The notes under the pieces: generated by a model
The model's input: the letters and a program-made list of their open reading frames with translations, nothing else
The model's database searches: none
What the model was told of the DNA's origin: nothing
Position numbers and translations under genes: made by a program
Part shown: positions 25,694 to 35,646 of the stretch, in pieces
How the letters are laid out: each line of letters opens with the position of its first letter
How positions within the stretch are numbered: position 1 is the first letter of the stretch
Source: Paenibacillus sanguinis 2301083 = DSM 16941
GTDB taxonomy: Bacteria; Bacillota; Bacilli; Paenibacillales; Paenibacillaceae
DNA length: 64,000 bases
Assembly (NCBI RefSeq): GCF_000374825.1
Contig: NZ_KB895378.1
Span: forward strand, 79,048 to 143,047
Direction: 5' to 3'

Positions 25694-26521
25694 TCAACCC
25701 TTGACCGATCCCGCTGCGATTCCCTCTACAATGTAACGCTGTAAGAACAAGAAGAAGATAACCACTGGTGTAATACCTAACGCCAGAGCCGGGAGTGCAA
25801 TGTCCCATTGCTTGCTGTATTGTCCGAAGAATGAAAATGTAGCTAGCGGTATCGTCCGCATTTCCGGACGCTGCAAGATCAATGAAGGCAACAGATAATC
25901 ATTCCACACCCACAAGCAGTTGAGCACAATAGTTGTCATCAGCATCGGCTTCAACATCGGAAGCACAATGCGGAAGAATACACTGATTCCCGTACAACCG
26001 TCAACGGTGGCAGCTTCCTCGATTTCCCGCGGGATCGATTTAACAAATCCATGGAAAAGGAAGACGGCCATCGGTGCTCCCAAACCAAGATAAGTCATAA
26101 TTAGCCCAAAGTGCGAGTTGTTAACTCCCAGTTCATTAACTACTCGTAACAAGGGCATCATGATTGTCTGGAAAGGAATAACCATCGATGCGATGAACAG
26201 CATGAACAAAATACGGTTGAACAAGGTGTTGGAGCGTACCATGCGATACGCACCCATCGCACTGATTAGTGCTAATACGCCTACACTGATTACAGTAATG
26301 ATCAGAGAGTTAGTGAAGGCTTCCGGGAAGCGGGTAAGCTCCCAGGCCCTTGCATAGTTTTCCCATTGAATCACCTTGGGCCAGCTCGCCGAATCAGACA
26401 TGATCTCCCCGAAGGGCTTGACCGAATTGACAAACAGGAAGTAGAAAGGCGAAAGGAAGACCAAGGCAACAATGCCCATAATAATTTCTGTCGTCAAAAG
26501 TCTGCCGTTATATTTCTTCAT
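25694..26521 (-). CDS. Sugar ABC transporter permease (MalG type)
   Basis: A 275-residue protein with six membrane segments. The EAA loop reads EEAATVDGCTGISVFFRIVLPMLKPM, which couples to the ATPase. Its first base overlaps the last base of the partner permease stop (TAATG arrangement), so the two are translationally coupled and form one transport channel. Confidence 0.92.
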   Translation of the reverse strand: MKKYNGRLLTTEIIMGIVALVFLSPFYFLFVNSVKPFGEIMSDSASWPKVIQWENYARAWELTRFPEAFTNSLIITVISVGVLALISAMGAYRMVRSNTLFNRILFMLFIASMVIPFQTIMMPLLRVVNELGVNNSHFGLIMTYLGLGAPMAVFLFHGFVKSIPREIEEAATVDGCTGISVFFRIVLPMLKPMLMTTIVLNCLWVWNDYLLPSLILQRPEMRTIPLATFSFFGQYSKQWDIALPALALGITPVVIFFLFLQRYIVEGIAAGSVKG

Positions 26522-27402
26522 TACGCTTCGACCTCCTTGCTCTTCGTCAGACGAACCTGGAACATCGTGATGATCGCCACAATGATGAAGAACAGAATCG
26601 CCTTGGCCGTTCCCAAACCATAACGGTTATTTTGGAACGCTTCATTATAAATGTTCATAGCCACGGATTCCGTAGATTTAAATGGTCCGCCCTTCGTTAA
26701 CGAAAGGTTAAGGTCAAACATCTTGAACGCCCAGGAGATAGCCAAGAACAAGCAGATCGTCACCGCAGGCATAATCAACGGTATAATGATGCTGCGCAGC
26801 ATTTGCCAGCGGCTTGCACCATCAATCTCTGCGGCCTCCATAACCTCGGAAGGAACATTGGTTAAGGAAGAGATATAAATGACCATTAAATATCCGGCTG
26901 TATGCCACACAAACACAATCATAATTCCCCAAAACCCGGTTGTCTCATCCCCGAGCCATGGTAGACCGAAAAAGGACCATCCAGTCAACTCATACACCGT
27001 GTTAAAACCCTTGATAAAAATAAACTGCCAGATGAATCCCAGCAACAGGCCGCCGATGACATTAGGCATAAAGAATATCGTACGCATAATGTTCCGAAGC
27101 TTCAACCTTTTGGTCAAAAAATAAGCAAGGAAGAAACCAACGATATTCGTAAGCACGATGCCTACTACGGTGAATTTGGTAGTAAACCAAAAAGAAGACC
27201 AGAAATCAGGATCGTTTGTAAATATAATTTTAAAGTTATCCCAGCCTACCCAATTTACTGTACTTGCCACGCCATTCCAATCGGTCATTGCGTAATACAT
27301 ACCAAGTAAGAATGGAACTACCATGATGATGATAAAGAACAAGAGCACAGGTCCTACGAAAAATAACTGAAGTCCCCATTCTGACGCTCTTTTGTTATTC
27401 AT
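26521..27402 (-). CDS. Sugar ABC transporter permease (MalF type)
   Basis: A 293-residue protein with six membrane segments. The EAA loop is MEAAEIDGASRWQMLRSIIIPLIMP. It is the first gene of the transporter operon, preceded by a G-rich ribosome binding site (AAGGGGGGC). The 104-base gap to the divergent sensor kinase must hold both promoters; I could not fix them by eye. A YesM/YesN pair divergent from such an operon usually activates it when the sugar is present. Confidence 0.92.
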   Translation of the reverse strand: MNNKRASEWGLQLFFVGPVLLFFIIIMVVPFLLGMYYAMTDWNGVASTVNWVGWDNFKIIFTNDPDFWSSFWFTTKFTVVGIVLTNIVGFFLAYFLTKRLKLRNIMRTIFFMPNVIGGLLLGFIWQFIFIKGFNTVYELTGWSFFGLPWLGDETTGFWGIMIVFVWHTAGYLMVIYISSLTNVPSEVMEAAEIDGASRWQMLRSIIIPLIMPAVTICLFLAISWAFKMFDLNLSLTKGGPFKSTESVAMNIYNEAFQNNRYGLGTAKAILFFIIVAIITMFQVRLTKSKEVEA

Positions 27403-27506
27403 GGCGCAGCCCCCCTTTCTTTCTAGCGAATAACTGTTGTATTGTTATTATGACTTGGGGCAGCAACTAAACACACCTACAAATGTGAACACTCAGGTGG
27501 AATTTA

Positions 27507-29360
27507 TTGATCGGGAGAATTGGAATACTTATGAAATGGAACAGCATCCGAACCAAACTGATTGTCTTTATGCTTCTGGCCACAACCATCCCCATTGTTG
27601 CAACGATGGTCGTTACCTATTACTACACAGCGCATTCATTGAAGGCTCGCGTTGCAGCAGAAGATGTCAACCTTCTGTATCAGGGGGGACGTAATCTGAT
27701 TAACCTGCTGGATGATATCAACCGTACCTCATCGAATATTTACAACATTTCAAATCTGGTGCAAGGGGGCTATGAAGATGTCCAAAGCAATTCACGGGTA
27801 TATGCCGTGTTATCCAATATTTCTACATCCGTGCCAGACATCTTCCAAATTTACCTTTACGAGCATAGCAGCCGAAAGGCTACGATTGTATCGCAAAATA
27901 CACCCCAGCGCAACTTCAACGTGGACCCCTATGCCGATGTTATTGGCGAGGGGCAAAAAAGCGTATGGATACAGCCCAGCCATATGAGCCATACTTACGG
28001 GCTGGTCTCCTTATCCTGGCGATACCCGCCCGAGCCGGTGTTTACCGTGCATCGCAAGATTGAAAAAGTACCTTCCACCAGTATTATTGGCTACTTGTCG
28101 ATCGATGTTAAATTGTCTGCTTTGAGCGACATTGTCGATCAGTTGTATGAGCAAAGCCGGGAAAAAATTTATATTTTAGATGATAACGGTTACATCATTT
28201 ATAGCGATGAACAGAGCAAGATCGGGAACAAACTTGAAGAGCCATGGTACACCCGGCAAATCGCTGGAGCAAGTGAACCAAGCGGAAATTTTGAAACAGA
28301 AGGCAGTGTATTCGTCTACCACCAGATTTCAGGCGTGGGAGCTGACTGGACACTGGTCAAGCAAGTCCCCGTAGCTTACCTGACCCAGACCGCCATTAAA
28401 ACAGCAGGTATCAACCTGTTACTGCTGGCCGTGTCGCTTATTCTAATCATTCTGGCCACGATCATTATTTCTTTGAGAATCACGGCCCCGATCAAACGCC
28501 TATCCAGCCATATGAACGAGGTGCAGCAAACGGGCAACCTCAATGTGGATGTGTTGCCTGCCGGGAAAGACGAGATCGGTCTGCTCACCAAGCGCTTCAG
28601 GACGATGCTGGACACGATCAACAATTTCATTCTAAAAGAATACAAACTGGAATTGTCCAGTAAGAACAATCAGCTTCGGGCCTTGCAGGCCCAAATCAAC
28701 CCGCACTTTCTAAACAACACCTTGCAGATCATCGGTACACTTGCTCTGGAGTTAAAAGTCCCGCAAATATACACCTTGATCTCGGCACTGGCGAAAATGA
28801 TGCACTACAGCATGCACAATAGCGACCGATTCGTGACTTTGAAGGACGAGCTAGATCATGTCAAAGCTTACATGGAGCTGCAGAAGGAACGCTTCGAGGG
28901 ACGATTCTCCTTCACAGCGGATATTCCCCAGGAACTGCTGGCTCTGCGCATGCCCAAGCTGATTCTCCAGCCGATTATGGAGAACTATTTCAAGCATGGC
29001 ATTGATCGCTCCCAGAAGGATGGCCTCGTTGGCTTGCGGGCATTCCTTGGCGAGGAGGGCTACGTGACCATTATTGCTTATAATAATGGAGCACCTATCC
29101 CGCCCGAGAAGCTTGCGCTGTTGCAGAGCAAGCTGAAGGAAGCAGCAGAGTACCCCGATAAGGAAACTTCCATCGACCCACAGACCAGGAAGACCGATCC
29201 GCCATCTTCCATCGGCCTGGTCAATGTGTTAACACGCTTGCGCCTAGTCTATGGAGAAGAGGCTTCCTTGGCGATCAGCCCGCCTGAGGCGGGCGGCGTT
29301 CAAATTATACTGAGAATACCTGCGGTAGAAGCCGCACCGTACGATAGAGATGGAGAGTGA
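27507..29360 (+). CDS. Sensor histidine kinase, YesM type
   Basis: A 617-residue membrane kinase. A transmembrane segment near the start, a large extracellular sensor region (about 40-290), a second segment (LLLLAVSLILIILATIII), a HAMP linker, and then the LytS/YesM kinase block QINPHFLNNTLQ with phospho-acceptor His, followed by the ATPase (PIMENYFKHGI). The usual FLYN is FLNN here. TTG 27507 has AGGTGG six bases upstream; ATG 27531 is the alternative, with a weaker site. It is paired with the AraC-type regulator 6 bases downstream and divergent from the sugar transporter, so it probably senses that sugar or its loaded binding protein. Confidence 0.92.
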   Translation: MIGRIGILMKWNSIRTKLIVFMLLATTIPIVATMVVTYYYTAHSLKARVAAEDVNLLYQGGRNLINLLDDINRTSSNIYNISNLVQGGYEDVQSNSRVYAVLSNISTSVPDIFQIYLYEHSSRKATIVSQNTPQRNFNVDPYADVIGEGQKSVWIQPSHMSHTYGLVSLSWRYPPEPVFTVHRKIEKVPSTSIIGYLSIDVKLSALSDIVDQLYEQSREKIYILDDNGYIIYSDEQSKIGNKLEEPWYTRQIAGASEPSGNFETEGSVFVYHQISGVGADWTLVKQVPVAYLTQTAIKTAGINLLLLAVSLILIILATIIISLRITAPIKRLSSHMNEVQQTGNLNVDVLPAGKDEIGLLTKRFRTMLDTINNFILKEYKLELSSKNNQLRALQAQINPHFLNNTLQIIGTLALELKVPQIYTLISALAKMMHYSMHNSDRFVTLKDELDHVKAYMELQKERFEGRFSFTADIPQELLALRMPKLILQPIMENYFKHGIDRSQKDGLVGLRAFLGEEGYVTIIAYNNGAPIPPEKLALLQSKLKEAAEYPDKETSIDPQTRKTDPPSSIGLVNVLTRLRLVYGEEASLAISPPEAGGVQIILRIPAVEAAPYDRDGE

Positions 29361-29366
29361 GAGAGC

Positions 29367-31013
29367 ATGAGAGCTTTAATTGTCGATGATGAGGTACGAG
29401 TTCGCAAGGCTGTGCGCTTGCTGGTCGATTGGGAAAGCCACGGTATAAGCGATGTTGAGGAAGCAGGCGGGGGCAATGAAGCCATTGACCTAATTAAGGC
29501 AGCCCAGCCACAGCTTATCATTATGGATATGATGATGGGATCGGGTCATGGGCTTGAACTGATGACCTGGGTGCGCGAGCATGCCAGGAACGTGAAATTT
29601 ATCGTGGTCAGCGGACATGACGATTTTGAATTTGTGCGCAGCACCGTAAGGCATGGAGGGGTCGATTATATCCTCAAGCCAATCGATCCCGCAGCCATCA
29701 ATGCTGCGGTAGCCAAAGCGATAAACCAATGGCGCGAGGAGGAGCAGGAGCGTCTGGATATGCAGTACCAGAGCATTCGACTCAATGAATTCAAGCCTGT
29801 ATATGGGGAGAAGCTGCTCTCCTCCCTGATTGATGATCCCGGTTCGGCCGAGGCCTCCTTGCGCCGCTTGCGGGAGGAAGGGGTTATTCCTCCATCCGCA
29901 ACATCTGCCCGCCTGCTGCTCTGCCAGATTGATGCCGGGGATACCATTCTTCAGCAGCGCTTCGGGCATAATAGCGAGTTGCTGCATTTCGCTCTCATTA
30001 ATATTTGCAATGAATTCCTGCTACCCGGCCGGTCCGGCATTGCGTTCAGGCATTGGGGGGCACCCTTGGAGATTCTCCTGCTCATCTGGGAACGGACCGA
30101 GCAGGCCTTCGAGCAAGCCGAGCAGATCAATCAGGGGCTGCACCGCACCTTGCAGCGGCGGCTGCACTTCGGGTTAGGCCAGACAGGACCTCTGCCCTCC
30201 AGCCTTCCCCAGCAATATAGTGAGGCATTGACGGTACTGCGCCGTCGTAATTTGCTTGAGCCCGATCGCTTCATTCATTTGAATACCACGGGAGCATCCA
30301 CTATGGCATCCGGCAAGCCGATCGTAAGCTTCGCCAAAGTACAAGAGGACTGGAAGCTCGCTGTAATGAGCTCCGATCCCGTGCAAATGACGGCTGCAGC
30401 CGAGCGATGGATCGATGAACTTTGCCGCAGCGGCAAGGTCACTCCCGAGCTGCTGGGGATTTGGAGAAACGATATTTTGTCGTTTCAGACCAGGCTTATG
30501 CAGGAGACCTTTGGCGAGCAGGCAGAGGCCATGCTCAAGGAGGAGCTTCCTGAAGAATCAGGTGCTTCTGCACCAGCAGGTGCAGTCACTACGATGCCCA
30601 ATCCTGATAGCTACACCTTCTCCCGTTATGTATGGCGGGAATGGTCATTAAAGATTATCCAACAAACAGCAATGCTGCTTTCCCGGCAGCCAGCCAAGGA
30701 GAAGCACACTATGGCTGATATCGTGCAATATGTGGAGCAGCATTATCAAGCTGACTTATCCCTGCAGGACATCGCAGCACAGTTCTATGTAAGCCGGGAA
30801 TACGTATCCCGGAAGTTCAAGCAGGAATTCGGCATTAATTTCTCCGACTATCTGAGTCAATATCGGATTGACAAGGCCAAGCTGCTGTTGGCCAATCCGA
30901 ATTTGAAGCTGCATGAAATCGGCGAGATGGTTGGCTTCCGCGACGTCAAATATTTCAGCAAGGTATTCAAGAAGCTGACGGGCGAGTCACCGCGGGATTT
31001 TCGCGGAAAATAA
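29367..31013 (+). CDS. Response regulator with AraC DNA-binding domain (YesN type)
   Basis: A 548-residue regulator. The receiver domain (1-120) has acidic pocket VDDE, phospho-acceptor D54 in IIMDMM and Lys in YILKPID. A long linker follows, then an AraC double helix-turn-helix at about 450-548 (LQDIAAQFYVSREYVSRKFKQE; FRDVKYFSKVFKKLTGESPRDFR). It lies 6 bases after the kinase gene. The likely target is the divergent ABC transporter/GH42 operon, inferred from gene order. Confidence 0.93.
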   Translation: MRALIVDDEVRVRKAVRLLVDWESHGISDVEEAGGGNEAIDLIKAAQPQLIIMDMMMGSGHGLELMTWVREHARNVKFIVVSGHDDFEFVRSTVRHGGVDYILKPIDPAAINAAVAKAINQWREEEQERLDMQYQSIRLNEFKPVYGEKLLSSLIDDPGSAEASLRRLREEGVIPPSATSARLLLCQIDAGDTILQQRFGHNSELLHFALINICNEFLLPGRSGIAFRHWGAPLEILLLIWERTEQAFEQAEQINQGLHRTLQRRLHFGLGQTGPLPSSLPQQYSEALTVLRRRNLLEPDRFIHLNTTGASTMASGKPIVSFAKVQEDWKLAVMSSDPVQMTAAAERWIDELCRSGKVTPELLGIWRNDILSFQTRLMQETFGEQAEAMLKEELPEESGASAPAGAVTTMPNPDSYTFSRYVWREWSLKIIQQTAMLLSRQPAKEKHTMADIVQYVEQHYQADLSLQDIAAQFYVSREYVSRKFKQEFGINFSDYLSQYRIDKAKLLLANPNLKLHEIGEMVGFRDVKYFSKVFKKLTGESPRDFRGK

Positions 31014-31041
31014 GCTCAACCCTCCTATTTGAATGAATACG

Positions 31042-32034
31042 TCAGCTTGTCACTTGGGCATCCGAATTTTGGCCCGAACCATCAACAGAATCCGGGTTGC
31101 TTTGCCGTGGCCCCTCCCGCCGCTGCTTATACAGCTCAGGCAGCGCGACGCCCAGCAATACCAGCAGGACGCCAAACCATTGAATGCCGCTGACATGCTC
31201 ATGAAGTACGACACTGGACAGCAGCACCGCTACCGGCAGCTCGGAAGCACCAAGAATTGCAGCCATCCCTTCGCCTGTCGACGGTACCCCGATGGCAAAC
31301 AGCAAGGGGGGAAGAAAGGCTCCCAGCAGGCCAAGGAAAAATCCGTAGGGCAGCAAGCCTTGAAGCAGCGTTCCATCGAACAGGAAGGTTGGCGGAAACA
31401 GTAGAAATACCAGCAGCATGCCGCCGGTAATCATCCATCCGCTGCGATATACCGGATGAGCAGAAGGTATCGCTTTTCCGCTCAGCAGCACGAACAAAGT
31501 ATAGCTGACGGCCGCCAACAGGCCAAATACGATGCCACGCCAATCGTAACCACCGCTGCTCCGTTCAAATACGCCGGCGGCCAGTAAAGTGCCTACAAAC
31601 AGGATGAGCAAGGTGAACATGACAATTTTATGCGGGCGTTTCCTCTGGACTATCGTTTGCAGCAACACCCCCATCCAGGTGAACTGGAACAACAGCACGA
31701 TGGCCAGTGAATTCTGGATATAATGCAAGGATTGATAATAGAGCAGCCCCGTAATCGCCGTGGGCGCACCCGCAGCGAGCAAAATCAAGCGTTGCTTCCA
31801 ACTCAGCTTCATGACGCCAGAGCCGGGAACAGCCGAAGCCCTGCCTTTCTGCTCCCTGCGTCGCTCACCCAGTTTAACAAAAAGAGCCAGCAGCCAGATC
31901 AACACAAAGCCTGTCAGCAGTTGACTGCCAACCACCTCGCCGAGCGAATATCCCTGACCGTAGGCCTTGTTCACGATAGTAGACAACACTCCATAGCTGA
32001 CAGCGCCTAGAAATACAAGCCATTTATGTCTCAT
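31042..32034 (-). CDS. EamA-family (DMT) transporter
   Basis: A 330-residue protein with ten hydrophobic segments in two EamA repeats (first half ending TWMGVLLQTIVQRKRP; second with ILGASELPVAVLLSSVVLHEHVSGIQW, the diagnostic end). I use ATG 32034, though AAGGAG stands a long 13 bases away; ATG 32061 has no site. A hydrophilic tail follows. The substrate is unknown; the family moves metabolites such as amino acids or sugars. It converges with the response regulator gene. Confidence 0.8.
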   Translation of the reverse strand: MRHKWLVFLGAVSYGVLSTIVNKAYGQGYSLGEVVGSQLLTGFVLIWLLALFVKLGERRREQKGRASAVPGSGVMKLSWKQRLILLAAGAPTAITGLLYYQSLHYIQNSLAIVLLFQFTWMGVLLQTIVQRKRPHKIVMFTLLILFVGTLLAAGVFERSSGGYDWRGIVFGLLAAVSYTLFVLLSGKAIPSAHPVYRSGWMITGGMLLVFLLFPPTFLFDGTLLQGLLPYGFFLGLLGAFLPPLLFAIGVPSTGEGMAAILGASELPVAVLLSSVVLHEHVSGIQWFGVLLVLLGVALPELYKQRREGPRQSNPDSVDGSGQNSDAQVTS

Positions 32035-32061
32035 TACGTATGACAATCTCCTTCTGTGCAT

Positions 32062-32343
32062 AAATTATCGTGCTCATCGCAGGTTCACCAACGCAAAAAA
32101 ACTCCCTTGCCGGAATATAGACCGTCCAGTTGCTTGAACTGCGATCTGATATTCGTAGCAAGGAAGTTCGGCTTCCTGTAGAGACCCCCGCCCCGTGACT
32201 GGCGGAGTTATACGAATTGAACACTGCATGTTATTATCCGTTATTCCGCAGGATGCGTCAACCCCATAAAAATGTCCCCCCATAAAAATGTCAAAGTGGA
32301 CGCTCATAGACATTTCTCGGGGCACCTATCAATTCCGATTCGC
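32062..32343. other. Intergenic region without a gene
   Basis: No frame with a credible start was seen. The only structure is a tandem direct repeat, CCCATAAAAATGTC twice with a 16-base period (about 32264-32292), of unknown meaning. Confidence 0.5.
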
Positions 32344-32377
32344 CGCAAAGCTGGAGCTGAAAAACTCCAGCTTTGCG
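32344..32377 (-). terminator. Strong hairpin after the SGNH esterase gene
   Basis: CGCAAAGCTGGAG pairs perfectly with CTCCAGCTTTGCG across an eight-base loop, 12 bases past the esterase stop. No T-tract follows on the minus strand, so it may be a message-stabilising or rho-assisted end. Confidence 0.6.
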
Positions 32378-32388
32378 TGCTATTTGCT

Positions 32389-33546
32389 TTAACCCTTCTT
32401 GCACCAAGCGAGGAAAGCATCACTAACGACCTGACCTGCAACTCCATTCGGATGCGGATCATCCGCAGAGCTCATGAATTCCCGACGTTCCAGGTGGGCC
32501 TCCGGCTCCGGCCTGGACAGCAAAGCCGCCATGTCAAACACGTGGTCTACTCCCGGAAGTGCGGAGTTGCGAAGTATCTCGTTGACTTTACGCCAATGCT
32601 GCTCCCGCTCATCTTTGAAATTAAACGGGGGCACGGTAAATAGAATGATCTCCGCGGAAGGGTCATGACTCCGCAATGCAGAAATGATCGACGTCAAGTC
32701 AGCCAACAGTTCCTCCGCCGTCCGCGCCCCGATATCGATGTCATTGACTCCAAGCGCCAATACAACCTGAGTACCGGAGCCCGGAACCTGCCCCAGCTTC
32801 ACCTTGCCCAGCCAGGCGGCATCTCCCGCGGCATCATAAGCCCGCGCCCAGCCGGAGCCCAGATTCCACACCCCGTAGTCGGCTCCTAATCCCTCGGCGA
32901 TTCGGGCCACCCAATACTCATAGCCGTCCTGACGCGTCCTGACCCCCTGGGTGATGGAATCACCGAGAAAAATCAGCCGTTGTCGCACCGGCTTCACATA
33001 TCCGATAAATGCTGGCAGCACAAGCAGGTTGGCGGAAGCCTTAAACTCATCGGCGCCTGCCATCCCGGCCTGATTGCCGGGAGCATCATAAGCGCTGACG
33101 AGCATTTGCTCTGTATTGTAAGGCACGCTTGTCCCTTTCGGTGCCGTGATCGTCCAGGTAAAGGCCAGCAGATGCCCCTCCGGCAGATCGATCGATACGG
33201 GATCACTCCAGAATTGCTCGCCCGGCGTCACCTCCCTGATAGCGTTTCCGTCAAAGGCAACCTGAACCTGTGAGCCGTTCATAACCGAACCATCCGCCAC
33301 AGCTCCGCCATCAGCGATATAAGCCGCCTCAATACGCCAGTTGCCGCCAAGCAGACCGCCCTTGGCCACTGTACCCGTATCCCAGGTGGAATCGACCGCA
33401 TTGCTATGCCAGAACCGCAGCTCAAGCGGCCCGTTTTCCCGTAATTTTAAAAATGTTCGATAAGTATGGGTGAAGCCCTCCTCACGTACCATTATATAAT
33501 TACACGCCGTGGATACGACGGTGGCCGAAGCATAATTCTTCATCAT
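32389..33546 (-). CDS. SGNH-family hydrolase (two-domain esterase)
   Basis: A 385-residue protein. Residues 1-180 are a beta domain typical of carbohydrate-esterase-like SGNH enzymes, and residues 190-385 the catalytic domain with block I FLGDSITQG (nucleophile Ser), block III GVND and block V DPHPN (catalytic Asp/His). All four blocks are recognisable. There is no signal peptide, so it should act in the cytosol, perhaps removing acetyl groups from imported oligosaccharides. ATG 33546 follows GGAGGAATAGCGG. Confidence 0.88.
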   Translation of the reverse strand: MMKNYASATVVSTACNYIMVREEGFTHTYRTFLKLRENGPLELRFWHSNAVDSTWDTGTVAKGGLLGGNWRIEAAYIADGGAVADGSVMNGSQVQVAFDGNAIREVTPGEQFWSDPVSIDLPEGHLLAFTWTITAPKGTSVPYNTEQMLVSAYDAPGNQAGMAGADEFKASANLLVLPAFIGYVKPVRQRLIFLGDSITQGVRTRQDGYEYWVARIAEGLGADYGVWNLGSGWARAYDAAGDAAWLGKVKLGQVPGSGTQVVLALGVNDIDIGARTAEELLADLTSIISALRSHDPSAEIILFTVPPFNFKDEREQHWRKVNEILRNSALPGVDHVFDMAALLSRPEPEAHLERREFMSSADDPHPNGVAGQVVSDAFLAWCKKG

Positions 33547-33691
33547 CCGCTATTCCTCCATCCCGCCATCTAAAACTGCCTTGTATTTTCGATTTTACAT
33601 CATCCTTCTCCATAAGTGATAGCAACTTTTGACAAGTAAATTGCGTTTAAATGATGTATGGTGGTAACACACTTCTGGAAGGGAGATTTTT

Positions 33692-35500
33692 ATGAACAGC
33701 AAATGGATGTCGTTATGTTTGGCAGCTTGCTTAAGTCTCGGAACCGTGGGGGCTGATGCCGCCGAGCAAAAGGACGTAACCAAGACCAGCAGCCAATCTT
33801 TGCAGCAAGCCTTTAATACATTGTCGATCATCCCATCTGACTATAAGGGCAAGGCCTTTGTCCGGGGAGAAAAAAGAGAAATCAGCGGGGATTATCAAGT
33901 CGTACAAAAAAATGGGCGCGTGCTCGTTCCCATACGTCTGATGGGCTATCTGGCCGAGCAAAGCACAGGCCCTGATGAGGGAATGTGGAATGTCATCTGG
34001 GATGCCAAGAATCCGGGCGACATCACTCTCAGCAATCCCACACAGAAGAAGACCGTCAAGTTCAAGCTCAATAACAAGAGCATGCAGGTGAATGGGGAGT
34101 CGGTTGCCCTTGACGTTCCCGCTCAAATGATCAATGGGAGAGTCATGCTGCCTCTGCGTGATGCCGGAGTTGCGCTCGGCAAACAGATCACTTGGCTGAA
34201 CGGGCTGATTCTCATTGGCGATGAAACAATTGATGTGAAGCATCCGCAAACGCAAGCCGTTCAAGCTGCGATCAAGAAGCAATTAACGGATCCCCGCCAG
34301 CCGATTGCTTATGATAAGGTAGCAACACCGCTAACCCGGGTTAACAATACTAACTATTTCATGAAGACCTTTTACCGCAATAATGGGAATGCCGTCGAAG
34401 ATCAATTATTCCGTCAGACCTCCAACAACAAAAATGTTCGTGTTGAGGTCCCCGGACAACCTTTATTTTATTCGGCCAAGATCACTGGAGACGATTTTTA
34501 TTACTTATCTAAGGTGAACGATGAAGTCTCCCTTTACGCTTACAATTTCTCCACCCTTAAGCCACGCAAAATCGTTTCGCTGGGAAGCTGGGATATCTCG
34601 CCGGGCTGGGGTTGGCTGTCCGATGTGCAGATACTGGATGGCGAGCTATATGTCAATCTCCATCAAGGAGACTCGACTATGGGCGGCGATACCCTTTACC
34701 AAGTGAAGAACGGCTCACTGAAACAAATGGGATCGATGAAGAGCATGATTGGGTTTGTCAAAGACCGGACTAATCTGTACTATACCGATTTTCAGATGAT
34801 GGGCGATCCAGCAAATAACTTATATCGGATTGATGCCAATTCAGGCAAGTCGGTCGTGCTTGGAGAACCCGGCTATGCATACGGCATCATACGTCATTCA
34901 TATGAACACGGAGGTGTCGGCTACACAGGAGATACCTCGTTAATCTTGAAGAATGGCTCGCTGTATGCCCTCGGGTTAAAGGATAGTGAGCCCGACGACA
35001 CCACTGCCTTATACCGTATCAGCTTGACCGAACGCAAGCATGAGCAGATCATCGCGAACACGCAGCGGTTCTGGATCGTTCAGGAGCAGGTTTATTATCT
35101 GGATGGAAATACCGGAGCACTGATGCGTGCTGGCTTGGACGGAAGCCAACCTGAACGTATCACACCAGATCAGATTAATGTATTGAAGGTACACAACAAC
35201 CTCTTCTATTACACCCTGAAGGGGAACCAGGGCACAGAGCTGTATCGCTATAATCCGGTCAGAGGGCAAGCGACCAAACTGGCCAGATTGCCAGAGACCA
35301 GCGATTCCGATCTTGGCCTTTACATCGGAGAGACGGGCATTTACTATATCGCTGAGGGCTACGCCCCCGGTATTTACAAGCTTGGAGCAGACGGCAGCAA
35401 GCAGCATCTCGTGAAGGATACCATCGGGCAAGCTGTACTAAGTGATGCAGGCATCGTCTACACATTAAGGTATGAGGAAGGCGTGTATTCGGTTAAGTAA
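33692..35500 (+). CDS. Secreted protein: stalk-type N-domain plus DUF5050-like propeller
   Basis: A 602-residue exported protein with a signal peptide (MSLCLAACLSLGTVGADA). Residues 45-175 match the copper-amine-oxidase-N/stalk domain repeated in Paenibacillus exoproteins (VLVPIRLMGY, RVMLPLRDAGVALGKQITW). From about residue 215 short repeats with patterns such as LYRIDANSGKS, ALYRISLTERK and ELYRYNPVRGQ suggest a DUF5050-like beta propeller. No catalytic residues are visible. GGAAGGGAG precedes ATG. It is probably a cell-wall or exported binding protein of unknown ligand. Confidence 0.8.
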   Translation: MNSKWMSLCLAACLSLGTVGADAAEQKDVTKTSSQSLQQAFNTLSIIPSDYKGKAFVRGEKREISGDYQVVQKNGRVLVPIRLMGYLAEQSTGPDEGMWNVIWDAKNPGDITLSNPTQKKTVKFKLNNKSMQVNGESVALDVPAQMINGRVMLPLRDAGVALGKQITWLNGLILIGDETIDVKHPQTQAVQAAIKKQLTDPRQPIAYDKVATPLTRVNNTNYFMKTFYRNNGNAVEDQLFRQTSNNKNVRVEVPGQPLFYSAKITGDDFYYLSKVNDEVSLYAYNFSTLKPRKIVSLGSWDISPGWGWLSDVQILDGELYVNLHQGDSTMGGDTLYQVKNGSLKQMGSMKSMIGFVKDRTNLYYTDFQMMGDPANNLYRIDANSGKSVVLGEPGYAYGIIRHSYEHGGVGYTGDTSLILKNGSLYALGLKDSEPDDTTALYRISLTERKHEQIIANTQRFWIVQEQVYYLDGNTGALMRAGLDGSQPERITPDQINVLKVHNNLFYYTLKGNQGTELYRYNPVRGQATKLARLPETSDSDLGLYIGETGIYYIAEGYAPGIYKLGADGSKQHLVKDTIGQAVLSDAGIVYTLRYEEGVYSVK

Positions 35501-35510
35501 CGCAGACATG

Positions 35511-35569
35511 ACAAAACGGCGGCAAGCGCCGAGGCTGGATTTTACCACCCTTGGCCTTGCCGCTGTTTT
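35511..35569. terminator. Bidirectional terminator between converging genes
   Basis: CGGCGGCAAG pairs with CTTGCCGCTG (one G-U), with TTTTC on the right and AAAA on the left, so it can serve both the exported propeller protein and the amino-acid transporter operon. Confidence 0.75.
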
Positions 35570-35646
35570 CTTGTTGCTTCTGAAAGTCTTGCGGCAACCG
35601 CCTGCCTTGCTTTCTTCCTCAGCCAGTGATTGGCTTTCCCCACTGC

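Noticed and set aside
32264..32292. Tandem CCCATAAAAATGTC repeat as a regulator site
   Set aside because: Two short copies only, not near a promoter I can identify; kept as a note in the intergenic entry.
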